A stretch of DNA of 64,000 nucleotides from NCBI RefSeq assembly GCF_001864935.2, contig NZ_CP126267.1:806001-870000 (forward strand), given 5' to 3'. Made by a program: the position numbers and the translations under genes. This DNA comes from Curtobacterium sp. MCBA15_012. Its GTDB lineage: Bacteria; Actinomycetota; Actinomycetes; Actinomycetales; Microbacteriaceae. The notes below the pieces were generated by a model that saw only the letters and a program-made list of their open reading frames with translations, did no database searches and was not told the origin of the DNA. Shown piece after piece: positions 1 to 7,786 of the stretch; within the stretch, counting starts at the first letter, position 1; every line of letters starts with the position of its first letter.

Positions 1-1078
1 GCCGACGGCCGAGCGACTCCGCGACGCGGTCGATGATGCTCGACGACACCAGGGTCTTGCCGATGGCGGCGTCGTCGCGCCACTCCGGGCGGTGCGCGTA
101 CAGGTACTCGATCGCGACCGCGAGGTAGTGGTTCGGGTTCATCAGCCCGGCGTCGGGCGTGACGATGCCGTGGCGGTCGGAGTCGGCGTCGTTGCCGGTG
201 AGGACGTCGAACTCGTCCTTGCGGGCCACGACGGACGCCATCGCGCTCGCGCTCGACGGGTCCATCCGGATCTTGCCGTCCCAGTCGAGCGTCATGAACG
301 CCCACGTCGGGTCGACCTCGGGGTTCACCACGGTCAGGTCGAGTCCGTAGTGGTCGCGGATGCGCTCCCAGTACGGCAGCGAGGCGCCACCGAGCGGGTC
401 CGCCCCGATCCGGACGCCCGCGCGCTTGATCGCGTCGATGTCGATGATGTGCTCGAGGTCGGCGACGTACGTGCCGAGGTAGTCGTAGCCCTCGGCGTCG
501 GTGGTCTCCTGGCGGCGCACCTGGGCGTTCCCGCCGGCGATGATCGCGTTCGCCCGGTCGGCGATCCACGACGTGGCGTCGCTGTCGGCGGGGCCGCCGT
601 GCGGCGGGTTGTACTTGAAGCCACCGTCCCGCGGCGGGTTGTGGCTCGGCGTGATCACGATGCCGTCGGCCGTGTCGGGGTTGCCCGCGCGGTTGTACCG
701 GATGATCGCGTGGCTCAGGGCCGGGGTCGGGACGAAGCCGTCGGCGTCGTCGACGAGCACGCGGACGCCGTTCGCGGCGAGCACCTGCAGCGCGGTCTGC
801 TCGGCGGGAGCCGAGAGCGCGTGCGTGTCACGGCCGATGAAGAGCGGACCGTCGGTGCCCTGCTGCGTGCGGTACTCGACGATCGCCTGCGTGATGGCGG
901 CGATGTGCGTGTCGTTGAACGCGGTGTCGAGCGAGGAACCGCGGTGCCCGGACGTGCCGAACACCACCTTCTGCTCGGGGATCGACACGTCCGGGACACG
1001 CTCGTGGTACGCGGCCAGGAGGGCGTCGAGGTCGACGAGGTCGTCTGCGGTCGCGGGGGTGCCGGCGCGGTCGTTCAT
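1..1078 (-). CDS. pgm: Phosphoglucomutase (alpha-D-glucose phosphate-specific), partial
   Basis: The enzyme interconverts glucose-1-phosphate and glucose-6-phosphate in the cytoplasm. The gene starts at an ATG at 1078 and runs off the left edge, so only about the first 359 residues are present; E. coli Pgm has about 546. Visible motifs are an N-terminal GTSGHRGSS segment, the phosphoserine loop TPSHNPPRDGG, and the metal-binding GNDADSDRHGIV loop, which together match the E. coli Pgm-type subfamily rather than phosphomannomutases. It is divergent from the neighbouring toxin-locus genes, with about 100 bp between the two starts. The family call is secure; nothing can be said about the C-terminus. 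Confidence 0.93.
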   Translation of the reverse strand, partial: MNDRAGTPATADDLVDLDALLAAYHERVPDVSIPEQKVVFGTSGHRGSSLDTAFNDTHIAAITQAIVEYRTQQGTDGPLFIGRDTHALSAPAEQTALQVLAANGVRVLVDDADGFVPTPALSHAIIRYNRAGNPDTADGIVITPSHNPPRDGGFKYNPPHGGPADSDATSWIADRANAIIAGGNAQVRRQETTDAEGYDYLGTYVADLEHIIDIDAIKRAGVRIGADPLGGASLPYWERIRDHYGLDLTVVNPEVDPTWAFMTLDWDGKIRMDPSSASAMASVVARKDEFDVLTGNDADSDRHGIVTPDAGLMNPNHYLAVAIEYLYAHRPEWRDDAAIGKTLVSSSIIDRVAESLGRR

Positions 1079-1181
1079 GGACCCATCCTGGCACCAGCCC
1101 CGTCCGGGTGTCCGAGGGTGACGGCTGGCTGCGTAGGCTGCTGGCGGGACCACGGACGGTGGCCCGACGGGGGAGAGCAAG

Positions 1182-2033
1182 ATGACGATCGTCCGCGCGG
1201 ACGCGGCGCTCGCGGCTCGGCTGGGACACGACGGGGAACGCGTCGTCGAGACCGCGCCGGGCGCGGTGCTGTCGTGGCCAGCGCTCCACCTGCTCGCGGA
1301 GCACGGGTGGCGGTGGCGGCCGGCGGCGGGAGCGGGGGACGCGGGCGCGCCGGTCGGTGACCTCCTCCACGTCGACCTGACGGTCGAGCACGCTCCGTCG
1401 CCGCGCACCCTGCTCGGTCCCGCGTCGGAACGCTTCCTCGCGGCCCTCGGCCGACGACCGTCGTGGTCGCGGCACGAGGGCGACGCGCCGCTCACCGCCG
1501 CTTCCGTCACCGAGATCGCCGAACGTCGGTCGCCCGCGCCGACGACGTTCGTCGTCGGCGGGGCCGACCGGGGCGTCGGCGGGCTGCTCGTCGTCGAACG
1601 CGGCCCGCGGTCGGTGTTCGAGACCCTCCGTGTCGTGGTCGCGATCGACGACCCGGGCGGCCTGCGTGACGGACTGGAGGCGGGCCTCCGGTCGGCGAGT
1701 CTGGGTCGCCACCCGCAGTCCGGCCTGTTCTCGACCAGCCGTGGTCGCGTCGACGGTGTCACCGACGCGGTCCTGCGGGGACCGGTGACACCGCTCGCGG
1801 TGTTCGCCGGGGCGCGCGCCCTGCGGGCGCGGGGCCTGACGGCCTCCGTCGCGGCACTCGGCGGTCGTCCCGTCGGTCCGGTGCGGACCCCCGGAGCGCT
1901 CTTCTGGTTCGACGGCGCGGAACCCGAGCGGTGGCGTGCCGCGGCCCACCTGGCCCGGGAGGTCCGTGGTGACAGGTTGCGGCCCGGCCCGGTGCCGGGT
2001 CACGATGGAGGTCGGACGGGGGAGGTTCGATGA
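1182..2033 (+). CDS. DUF6177-like protein of a type VII/polymorphic-toxin locus
   Basis: This is a 283-residue cytoplasmic-looking protein without signal peptide or membrane segment. I recognise it only tentatively as DUF6177, a family that accompanies WXG-like proteins and toxins in Actinobacteria; no enzymatic motif is visible. The ATG at 1182 is preceded by a strong GGGGGAG site. Its stop overlaps the next start by four bases (ATGA), so it is translationally coupled to the small DUF6507-type protein and the toxin that follow. An adaptor or loading role is inferred from context alone. Confidence 0.6.
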   Translation: MTIVRADAALAARLGHDGERVVETAPGAVLSWPALHLLAEHGWRWRPAAGAGDAGAPVGDLLHVDLTVEHAPSPRTLLGPASERFLAALGRRPSWSRHEGDAPLTAASVTEIAERRSPAPTTFVVGGADRGVGGLLVVERGPRSVFETLRVVVAIDDPGGLRDGLEAGLRSASLGRHPQSGLFSTSRGRVDGVTDAVLRGPVTPLAVFAGARALRARGLTASVAALGGRPVGPVRTPGALFWFDGAEPERWRAAAHLAREVRGDRLRPGPVPGHDGGRTGEVR

Positions 2034-2419
2034 GTGCAGCGGGTTGGAAGATCGATCCCGCCGGTGTTCGGGGCGTGCTCGACGGCATGCAGACGTCGCT
2101 GGACGGGACGGCCACCGCACTGCGGTCGGTGCAGACCGGGGTCGCGGACGCTGCGGGCGGGGCCGGAGCCGTCGTCGGCGAGGCCCTCGGTGCGTTCGTC
2201 GCGCAGGTGGCGGACGACGTCGAGCAGGTCACGCTGCGACTCGTGGGCGGCGTGCAGGGCGTCCGCGGTGCCCTGGGCGCCTACGAGCAGGGCGATCTGC
2301 AGATGGCAGCCGACGTCCAGCGCGCCGGCACGACCGCGCACGAGACCAACGACCTGTCGGTGCTCGCGCGCTCGGCGGCCGAGCCAGGTGGCACGAGCGT
2401 GCCCGGGAGCGACCGGTGA
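2030..2419 (+). CDS. DUF6507-family WXG100-like small protein
   Basis: The 129-residue product begins with a W-x-I-D/S-P-x-G-V-x-G-V-L segment typical of DUF6507, followed by a long amphipathic helical region rich in alanine and valine. Length and helical character resemble WXG100/ESAT-6-like partners of type VII secretion. It overlaps the previous gene by 4 nt, and its TGA overlaps the GTG of the toxin gene, giving a three-gene coupled unit. The likely role, inferred from context, is co-secretion or chaperoning of the toxin. No secretion-machine gene lies in this window. Confidence 0.65.
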   Translation: MSAAGWKIDPAGVRGVLDGMQTSLDGTATALRSVQTGVADAAGGAGAVVGEALGAFVAQVADDVEQVTLRLVGGVQGVRGALGAYEQGDLQMAADVQRAGTTAHETNDLSVLARSAAEPGGTSVPGSDR

Positions 2420-4203
2420 GCGGCGTCGCGATCGGCGACCACGGGCTCGTCGACCCCGACGGCATCCCGGGCGCCGACCTCGACCTCGCGGCCGTGTCGT
2501 CCGCGGCGAGCACCATCTCCGGGGGAGGGGACTCCCTCCGGACCGTGGCCGACGAGATCCCCGGTCGGTGGCACGCCCTGGCCGGGGTCTACGAGGCGCC
2601 GGAGTCGGGGCAGGTGCTCGCCCTGATGGACCCGGTCGTCGCGGACACGCACACCATCGGAGCCGCGGCGCGCGGGGTGGCCAAGGCGCTCGACACGTAC
2701 GCCTCCGACGCCGCGGGTCCGAAGCGGCAGCTCGACGACCTGCGCGTCGAGGCCGCGGCGTTCCGTGCCCGGGTCCAGGGCAGCGTCCCGAAGGTCACGT
2801 CTCCCTACGCCATGAGCACCGGCCCCCAGGTCGACGGGTCGTGGAACGCGTACGGCGCCACCCGCACCGACCCGACGCCGAAGGACACGATGGTGCCCTG
2901 GTACGAGGACGTCGTCACGAAGCACGAGAACGACGAGCTCATCCGTCGGATCAACGCCCAGGTCGCGCTGCTCGAGCAGGCGCAGGCCGACTGCGCGACG
3001 GCGATCAAGAAGGCGTCGGGGGCGACGCTCGCGGGCGCGTACGTCGCCCCCGCGGAGAACGACCTCAACGCACGCGGCGTGGACCTGCCGTGGAGCGCGG
3101 TGGGCACGGCCGAGGGGAAGACCTGCGGCGAGCAGTTCTCCGAGGGCGCGTTGGACGAGCTGCTCAACTCCATGGAGAGCGGCATCCACATGCTCGGGTT
3201 CGACAACCAGGGCGTCTGGTCGACCGACACCCTCGGCTCGACCTGGGGCGGGGTCCTCGACGGCGCGGCGACCCTCGGGCTCTTCCTGTCGCCGTTCGCC
3301 TGGTTGGACGCAGCGGCGGACCGCAACGGCGCGGCAGCGAAGGCGCACGACGCAGCAGGCAAGGCGATCGGCGACTGGTGGGCCGAGGCGCAGGAGCACC
3401 CCGGTGCCGCCGCCGGCGCAGCGGCGATGGGCCTCGGTCTCGGTGCCGCCGGTCCCGGCGGCGTGGCCAAGGACACCGCGAAGGCGGCCGAGCTCGCCGA
3501 GGGCCTCGGGAAGCTCGGGCTGCACGGGTTGAGCCGCGACGTGCGGTCGTGGGTGGAGAACGGCGCCTCGAAGGAGAGCATCGACGCACTGCACGACCTG
3601 GTGGACCGGACCTACCGGGACTACACGGGCAGCGAGCACTTCACCCCGGGCACGGGCGCGGGCGACGGGGCGTTCGACCAGATGCTCCGTGGCGAGATGG
3701 CGAAGTTCGTCGACGAGCACCCGGACCTGATCCGTCCGCACGACGAAGGATCCCTCCCGCACGGCGTCGAGTCGAAGCCCTTCATCGACGCGGGCGGGCT
3801 CGCGGCCGCCGAGAAGGCCGGCGGTCACACGTTGAGTCGGCACGTGCGGGAGGATCTGCACGGGCAGGAGCTCGATGACTGGATCCGATCCCGGAAGGGC
3901 GGGACGATCCGGAACAGCGCGTGGACCGTCCCGGTCGAGGACGTGAACCGCCTCGTCGCGAACGACCTCGACTTCAACCACGGAGCAGTGCAGGAGTGGA
4001 TCGGACAGATGCAGCGAGGTGAGATCGACTTGAAGACCAAGGCCTTCGAGTGGCCGGCGGATCGCGTCGTCGGTCGTGGTTACAATCCCGCGAGGACCCC
4101 GAAGATGCACGACGACACGGTGGTGCGCACGGTGCTCAAGTACGTTCCCGGCCGCAATCCGCCGTACGTCGTCCTCACGGCGTTCCCGGCGCCGGTGATC
4201 TAG
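2416..4203 (+). CDS. Polymorphic toxin with C-terminal RNase A-like (CdiA-CT type) domain
   Basis: I place the start at the GTG at 2416, which overlaps the upstream stop, giving 595 residues; the open frame extends further upstream only as an overlap with other genes. Residues 1-130 are WXG/LXG-like helices, a middle part holds glycine/alanine-rich stretches around residues 280-360, and the last ~130 residues match the bacterial RNase A-like toxin domain (PF18431). That domain begins with a GGHTLSRHV motif near residue 470 and ends with a VVLTAFP strand near 588. The family is known to cleave RNA in target cells. The expected terminal T-A-Y triad element is T-A-F here. Immunity genes follow directly, the first overlapping the toxin stop. 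Confidence 0.85.
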   Translation: MSGVAIGDHGLVDPDGIPGADLDLAAVSSAASTISGGGDSLRTVADEIPGRWHALAGVYEAPESGQVLALMDPVVADTHTIGAAARGVAKALDTYASDAAGPKRQLDDLRVEAAAFRARVQGSVPKVTSPYAMSTGPQVDGSWNAYGATRTDPTPKDTMVPWYEDVVTKHENDELIRRINAQVALLEQAQADCATAIKKASGATLAGAYVAPAENDLNARGVDLPWSAVGTAEGKTCGEQFSEGALDELLNSMESGIHMLGFDNQGVWSTDTLGSTWGGVLDGAATLGLFLSPFAWLDAAADRNGAAAKAHDAAGKAIGDWWAEAQEHPGAAAGAAAMGLGLGAAGPGGVAKDTAKAAELAEGLGKLGLHGLSRDVRSWVENGASKESIDALHDLVDRTYRDYTGSEHFTPGTGAGDGAFDQMLRGEMAKFVDEHPDLIRPHDEGSLPHGVESKPFIDAGGLAAAEKAGGHTLSRHVREDLHGQELDDWIRSRKGGTIRNSAWTVPVEDVNRLVANDLDFNHGAVQEWIGQMQRGEIDLKTKAFEWPADRVVGRGYNPARTPKMHDDTVVRTVLKYVPGRNPPYVVLTAFPAPVI

Positions 4204-4568
4204 TGAAGCCCTCTCTCGAGCGTCTTCGCGAGCTCGGCGCGCTCGCGCCGCACGTCTACGACTTCCTGGCGGCGTACTTCAACTACGACTGGGACCTCGA
4301 CTACGCCGACGCGGAGTCGCTGTACGCCGATTCCCTCGACCGTCTCAGGCCGACCGCCCGGGACCAGTACGTCGCGGAGGCCCGCCTGCTCGAGCGGGAA
4401 CTGCCGGACGACGAGTCCGTTCTGGAGTACATCTACTGGGTCGGTGCGGCGATCGACTTCGAGGGGGACTTCGGGGTGAGCCCGGTCGAGTGGCTCCGTG
4501 GGCTGGTCGAACGGCTCGAACACCCGCGTCCGCTCCCGTCCGATCACCGGGAGTCGAGCAGCGGATGA
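4203..4568 (+). CDS. CdiI_2-type immunity protein, copy A1
   Basis: The GTG start overlaps the last base of the toxin TAG, so translation is directly coupled to the toxin. The 121-residue acidic protein carries the CdiI_2 hallmark LAAYFNYDWDLDY near residues 20-35, the motif being aromatic-GAYFxxDW-like. The known role of the family is to bind and neutralise the cognate toxin. A near-identical copy lies 1412 bp downstream at 5615-5980, with long perfectly matching DNA blocks. It is the best candidate for the cognate immunity protein of the toxin at 2416-4203 because of the overlap. Confidence 0.85.
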   Translation: MKPSLERLRELGALAPHVYDFLAAYFNYDWDLDYADAESLYADSLDRLRPTARDQYVAEARLLERELPDDESVLEYIYWVGAAIDFEGDFGVSPVEWLRGLVERLEHPRPLPSDHRESSSG

Positions 4569-4664
4569 CCGGCAGCACCGACGGAGCTGTACCCGTCAGC
4601 TGGACGGAGCACGATCGCATCGGCCGCGATCAGCCGTCCCGTCACCACGAAGAAGGAGCGCAAC

Positions 4665-5258
4665 GTGTCACACAGCGTCAGGACCGGCACCTCGGTGTTC
4701 ACCTGCGGGACGGCTGAGGCAGACCGGATCGTCGCGGAAGCCCTCGACGTGAACCACCTGCGCATCCGCGCGTGGGTCGCCGCTGGCTGCCCGAGCCCAC
4801 TCCGTGTCTACGCGGTGTCCGGTGCCGTCACCGGCCGCGGCATGCCGTTCGGCTGGGTCCAGGACCTCGACGCCGTCCGCGTGGTCCTGACCGCTGCTCC
4901 GGACCAGCCGGCCGGTTACACGGTCCTGACCGCCTACCCGGCGCTGTCGAGCACCACCGCGCTGAACTTCAGCGCGTTCGACGGCTTCGTCGGGGCCTAC
5001 TTCCACCAGGACTGGGCGGACGCTCCCTACCGGGCCGCCGACGCGCTCGAACACTTCCTGGCCGTCACGTCGCACGAGGACCAGCAGGCGTTGCTCGTGG
5101 ACGTGCGCGACCTTGACGAAGTGCTGCCGGACGCCGCAGCTCTCGGCGGACGGCTGGTCGAACTCGACTGCAACTACGTCCCCGAGGACGATGGCCTGGA
5201 CGACCGGACGTGGTTGCGGCAGATCGCAGCACGCATCGAGGATGTGCTCTCGTGCTGA
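4665..5258 (+). CDS. Fusion of C-terminal half of an RNase A-like toxin domain with a CdiI_2 immunity domain
   Basis: The 197-residue protein starts at a GTG with a good AAGGAG site 6 nt upstream. Residues 1-95 resemble the second half of the RNase A-like toxin domain: an AxxIVAEAL helix, an IRAWVAAG helix, a GRGMPFGWV turn and the final strand VLTAYP at about 89-92. The GGHTLxxHV half that carries the catalytic histidine is absent. From about residue 104 the chain continues in frame into an immunity domain with FVGAYFHQDW. The N-terminal part is therefore probably not an active nuclease. It could be a fossil of a displaced toxin-immunity cassette or an immunity protein with a toxin-mimic domain. 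Confidence 0.75.
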   Translation: MSHSVRTGTSVFTCGTAEADRIVAEALDVNHLRIRAWVAAGCPSPLRVYAVSGAVTGRGMPFGWVQDLDAVRVVLTAAPDQPAGYTVLTAYPALSSTTALNFSAFDGFVGAYFHQDWADAPYRAADALEHFLAVTSHEDQQALLVDVRDLDEVLPDAAALGGRLVELDCNYVPEDDGLDDRTWLRQIAARIEDVLSC

Positions 5259-5292
5259 CCGAGCATGAGGGCTGCCCCTCGTACCCGACGAA

Positions 5293-5631
5293 GTGAGCCC
5301 CGTGGACCTCGAATCGCTGACGAAGCAGTACCCGCACTTCTGGACCCTCATGGGCGCGTACTTCAACTACGACTGGCGCGACGAGTACGAGACGGCCGAG
5401 CGCGTGTACGACGACGCGTTCGGACGGATGAACCGCGGCAAGCTCGAGGAGGTCGATGCCGAACTCAGCGCCATCGCGGCCGAGTACCGCACCGACGACG
5501 AGGTCGAGCGGTTGCTCGGCACGATCGACACCGGCCTCGACCCGTCGCTCGACACCGGGCGGACCCCGGCACAGTGGCTCGGGGACCTGCGGCGACACGT
5601 ACGAGGGCTCCTCGATGCGCCTGACGCCTGA
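5293..5631 (+). CDS. CdiI_2-type immunity protein, divergent copy B
   Basis: The 112-residue protein has the family motif LMGAYFNYDWRDEY near residues 18-31 followed by acidic helices, as in the other immunity modules here, but it is otherwise clearly divergent from copies A1 and A2. The start is a GTG at 5293; a second in-frame GTG at 5302 is possible. Its 3' end overlaps the next gene by 17 nt in another frame. The role is inferred as immunity against a related toxin, probably one not encoded in this window. Confidence 0.75.
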   Translation: MSPVDLESLTKQYPHFWTLMGAYFNYDWRDEYETAERVYDDAFGRMNRGKLEEVDAELSAIAAEYRTDDEVERLLGTIDTGLDPSLDTGRTPAQWLGDLRRHVRGLLDAPDA

Positions 5632-5980
5632 GCGCCTGCGAGAGCTCGGCGCGCTCGCGCCGCACATCTACGACTTCTTGGCAGCGTCCTTCAACTACGA
5701 CTGGGACCTCGACTACCCCGATGCGGAGTCGCTCTACGCCGATTCCCTCGACCGTCTCAGGCCGACCGCCCGGGACCAGTACGTCGCGGAGGCCCGCCTG
5801 CTCGAGCGGGAACTGCCGGACGACGAATCCGTTCTGGCGTACGTCCGTTGGGTCAGCGCGGCGATCGACTTCGAGGGGGACTTCGGGGTGAGCCCGGTCG
5901 AGTGGCTCCGTGGGCTGGTCGAACGGCTCGAACACCCGCGTCCGCTGCGTCCCGAGCGCGAGCAGGGGAGCAGCCGGTGA
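5615..5980 (+). CDS. CdiI_2-type immunity protein, copy A2 (tandem duplicate)
   Basis: The 121-residue product starts with an ATG that lies inside the end of the previous gene. It is nearly the same protein as the one at 4203-4568, and long stretches of DNA are identical, for example the segments encoding RLRPTARDQYVAEARLLERE and the C-terminal region around GDFGVSPVEWLRG. Differences cluster in two spots: AASF instead of AAYF, and AYVRWVSA instead of EYIYWVGA. These could alter toxin specificity. This looks like a recent duplication within the immunity array. Confidence 0.82.
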   Translation: MRLTPERLRELGALAPHIYDFLAASFNYDWDLDYPDAESLYADSLDRLRPTARDQYVAEARLLERELPDDESVLAYVRWVSAAIDFEGDFGVSPVEWLRGLVERLEHPRPLRPEREQGSSR

Positions 5981-6097
5981 CCGACCGTGCCGAAAGGGTC
6001 CCGGCCCCAGCAGCGTGCGGACCCCGGCAGCCTGTTGCCCCCGGCACCGAGCCGGCCCTTCCCGCGGGCTGAGCCGCCGGAAGGGTCCGCTCCGCGC

Positions 6098-6343
6098 TCA
6101 GGCGGTGCGGAACGACCCGGTCGTGGTGCGCAGCGAGCCGGTGACGGTCCGGTTCGAGCTCGTCGCGGTGCCCGGGCGGCGGGTCTCCACGTCCACGAAC
6201 CGGCCGAGCGCGCGGCCCGAGCCGGTGCCGGTGTAGCTCCCGACCGCGCGCCAGGCGGCCTGGACCGCGTAGGCACCGAGCTCGTCGCGGTGCTCGAGAC
6301 CGGAGACGTAGGCGCCGCCGAGGGGGTTCTGTCGGATCTGCAC
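6098..6343 (-). CDS. Hypothetical 81-aa protein
   Basis: A GTG start at 6343 sits 6 nt behind a GAGGAG site, giving an 81-residue product without signal peptide or membrane segment. The N-terminal part (QNPLGGAYVSGLEHRDELGAY) looks folded, and the C-terminal third is rich in Thr, Ser and Arg. I do not recognise the family. It lies downstream of, and in the same direction as, the methyltransferase gene, separated from it by 136 bp that contain a conspicuous repeated palindromic motif. Either it has its own regulated promoter there or it ends the longer operon. Confidence 0.6.
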   Translation of the reverse strand: MQIRQNPLGGAYVSGLEHRDELGAYAVQAAWRAVGSYTGTGSGRALGRFVDVETRRPGTATSSNRTVTGSLRTTTGSFRTA

Positions 6344-6435
6344 GGGTGCTCCTCGTCGTCGTGCCGAGGATCGTGCGCCGTCAGGTCCGACGGTCACGAC
6401 GCCGTCGGCTGGTACCCCGACCCTACGCCCCTGTA

Positions 6436-6470
6436 TTGCATGATGCAAGAAAGGGCACGTTGCATGATGC
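6436..6470. promoter_or_regulatory. Putative operator: repeated TTGCATGATGC motif
   Basis: TTGCATGATGCAA at 6436-6448 is a perfect inverted repeat around a central G. TTGCATGATGC recurs at 6460-6470, exactly 24 bp (about two helical turns) downstream. This short AT-richer patch stands out from GC-rich surroundings and lies upstream of the 81-aa gene. It has the form of a binding site for a dimeric regulator; which regulator is unknown. Confidence 0.45.
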
Positions 6471-6479
6471 GGGAAACGG

Positions 6480-7142
6480 TCAGGCGACGAGCTCGCAGAA
6501 CGTCCGTCCGCCGACCGTCCAGCTCTGTCGCGGTCGGAGGCCCGCGACCTCGGCGTGCCCGAGCAGCGCGTCGATGCCGACCTCGGCCCACGGGAACGCC
6601 GCGCTCTGGTTGCCGTCGGCGTCCACCACGTGCGCCTCGAAGGACCGGTCGGCAGCGGGGTCGGTGTGCGTCTCGACGACGACCCGGCCGCCGTCGCGCA
6701 CGATCTCGGCGCAGCGGACGAGCAGGGCGACGGGGTCACCGCCGATGCCGATGTTGCCGTCGATCACGAGCGCGGTGTCCCAACGGCCCTCGCTCGGGAT
6801 CTCGTCGAACACCGACCCCTGCACGGCCGTGCCGCCGGAGCGTCGGGCGATCGCGACGGCCTCGGCGGAGACGTCCACCCCGAGCGCGGGGATGCCGAGG
6901 TTCCGTGCCGCGACGAGCATCCGGCCCGGTCCGCAGCCGATGTCGATGACGGGGCCGTCGGCGCCGTCGAGCAGCGACCGGTCGACCCGGTCCGCCGCCG
7001 CGTTCCACCGGCCCACGTCCATCGTCACGTGGACGTCCGGGCGTGCCGGGTCGGTCAGGCGGATGCGGCCGTCGGTGCGGAGGGCGTTCGCGTAGGGCTC
7101 GCCCCCGCCGGCGCCGAAGGTCACGGTGTCGTGCATCGTCAT
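6480..7142 (-). CDS. Class I SAM-dependent methyltransferase
   Basis: The 220-residue protein contains the SAM-binding motif VIDIGCGPGRML near residues 65-76, the acidic end of strand 2 (GVDVSAEAV) and a post-motif LVIDGNIGIGGD segment. The start ATG at 7142 overlaps the stop of the upstream glycosyltransferase (ATGA). The substrate cannot be read from sequence; in this gene neighbourhood a sugar or sugar-linked small molecule is plausible. It is the last gene of a three-gene coupled unit. Confidence 0.85.
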   Translation of the reverse strand: MTMHDTVTFGAGGGEPYANALRTDGRIRLTDPARPDVHVTMDVGRWNAAADRVDRSLLDGADGPVIDIGCGPGRMLVAARNLGIPALGVDVSAEAVAIARRSGGTAVQGSVFDEIPSEGRWDTALVIDGNIGIGGDPVALLVRCAEIVRDGGRVVVETHTDPAADRSFEAHVVDADGNQSAAFPWAEVGIDALLGHAEVAGLRPRQSWTVGGRTFCELVA

Positions 7143-7786
7143 CGGGTACCTCCACACTCGGCGAGTTCGGTCAGGGTCTCGTCGCGGAGCGCCGCGGCGA
7201 ACCGGGACTCCGGCACGAGCGCGGCGACGCGGTCGGCGTCGGGGACGGTGTCGACGTCGAGCAGGGTCTCGAGCACGCCGACGTCGAGCCCGGCCTCGGT
7301 CAGGCGCGAGCGCTGCACCGCGCCGGTGTCGTCCTGCGACATCGGCACGCCGCGGAGCAGGGCCCCGTCGGGCTCGCGGAGGTAGAGCGACCAGAAGCCG
7401 CCGTCCTCGGCCGGGCCGAACCACGCGTCGCGCTCCGGCTCGTCGAACACCGGGGCGAGGTCGGACGTGGACGCCTGCGGGGTGTCCATGCCGACCAGGA
7501 GCGTCGGACCGGTCATCGCGTCGAACATCGCGCCGAGCCGCTCGTCCAGGCCGCCGCCGACCTGGTGCAGCACCTCGAAGTCGTCGGTGCCCTCGGGCAG
7601 CACGACCCCGTCGTAGAGCAGCACGCGGCGTGCGGCGGGGAGCGCGCGGACCGTGGCGATCGTGTCGGCCAGCGACGCCGCCGCGACGCGTGCCGCGCCT
7701 GCCGGCGTCAGCGCCGGCGTCAGCCGGGTCTTCACCTTGCCGGGCAGGCACTCCTTGGCCACCACGACCACCGTGACGTCCGTCAT
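7139..7786 (-). CDS. TIGR04282/DUF2064-family glycosyltransferase-like protein
   Basis: The 215-residue nucleotidyl/glycosyltransferase-fold protein shows the family pattern: an N-terminal VVVVAKECLPGKVKTRLTP loop, the GGGLDERLGAM segment, LVGMDTP, and FGPAEDGGFWSLYL. It overlaps both neighbours by four bases. Family members are often paired with a GT2 enzyme; NCBI models of this type are named after arsenosugar biosynthesis, but no ArsM or ArsS gene is visible here. The exact donor and acceptor are unknown. Confidence 0.82.
   Translation of the reverse strand: MTDVTVVVVAKECLPGKVKTRLTPALTPAGAARVAAASLADTIATVRALPAARRVLLYDGVVLPEGTDDFEVLHQVGGGLDERLGAMFDAMTGPTLLVGMDTPQASTSDLAPVFDEPERDAWFGPAEDGGFWSLYLREPDGALLRGVPMSQDDTGAVQRSRLTEAGLDVGVLETLLDVDTVPDADRVAALVPESRFAAALRDETLTELAECGGTR

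Noticed and set aside
1936..2415. 160-codon N-terminal extension of the toxin gene
   Set aside because: It overlaps two genes in other frames and reads as Arg/Gly-rich nonsense. The GTG at 2416 overlapping the upstream stop is the natural start.
1182..4203. Complete type VII secretion system
   Set aside because: Only WXG-like, DUF6177-like and toxin genes are present. No EccC ATPase, EccD channel or MycP protease gene is found in the window.
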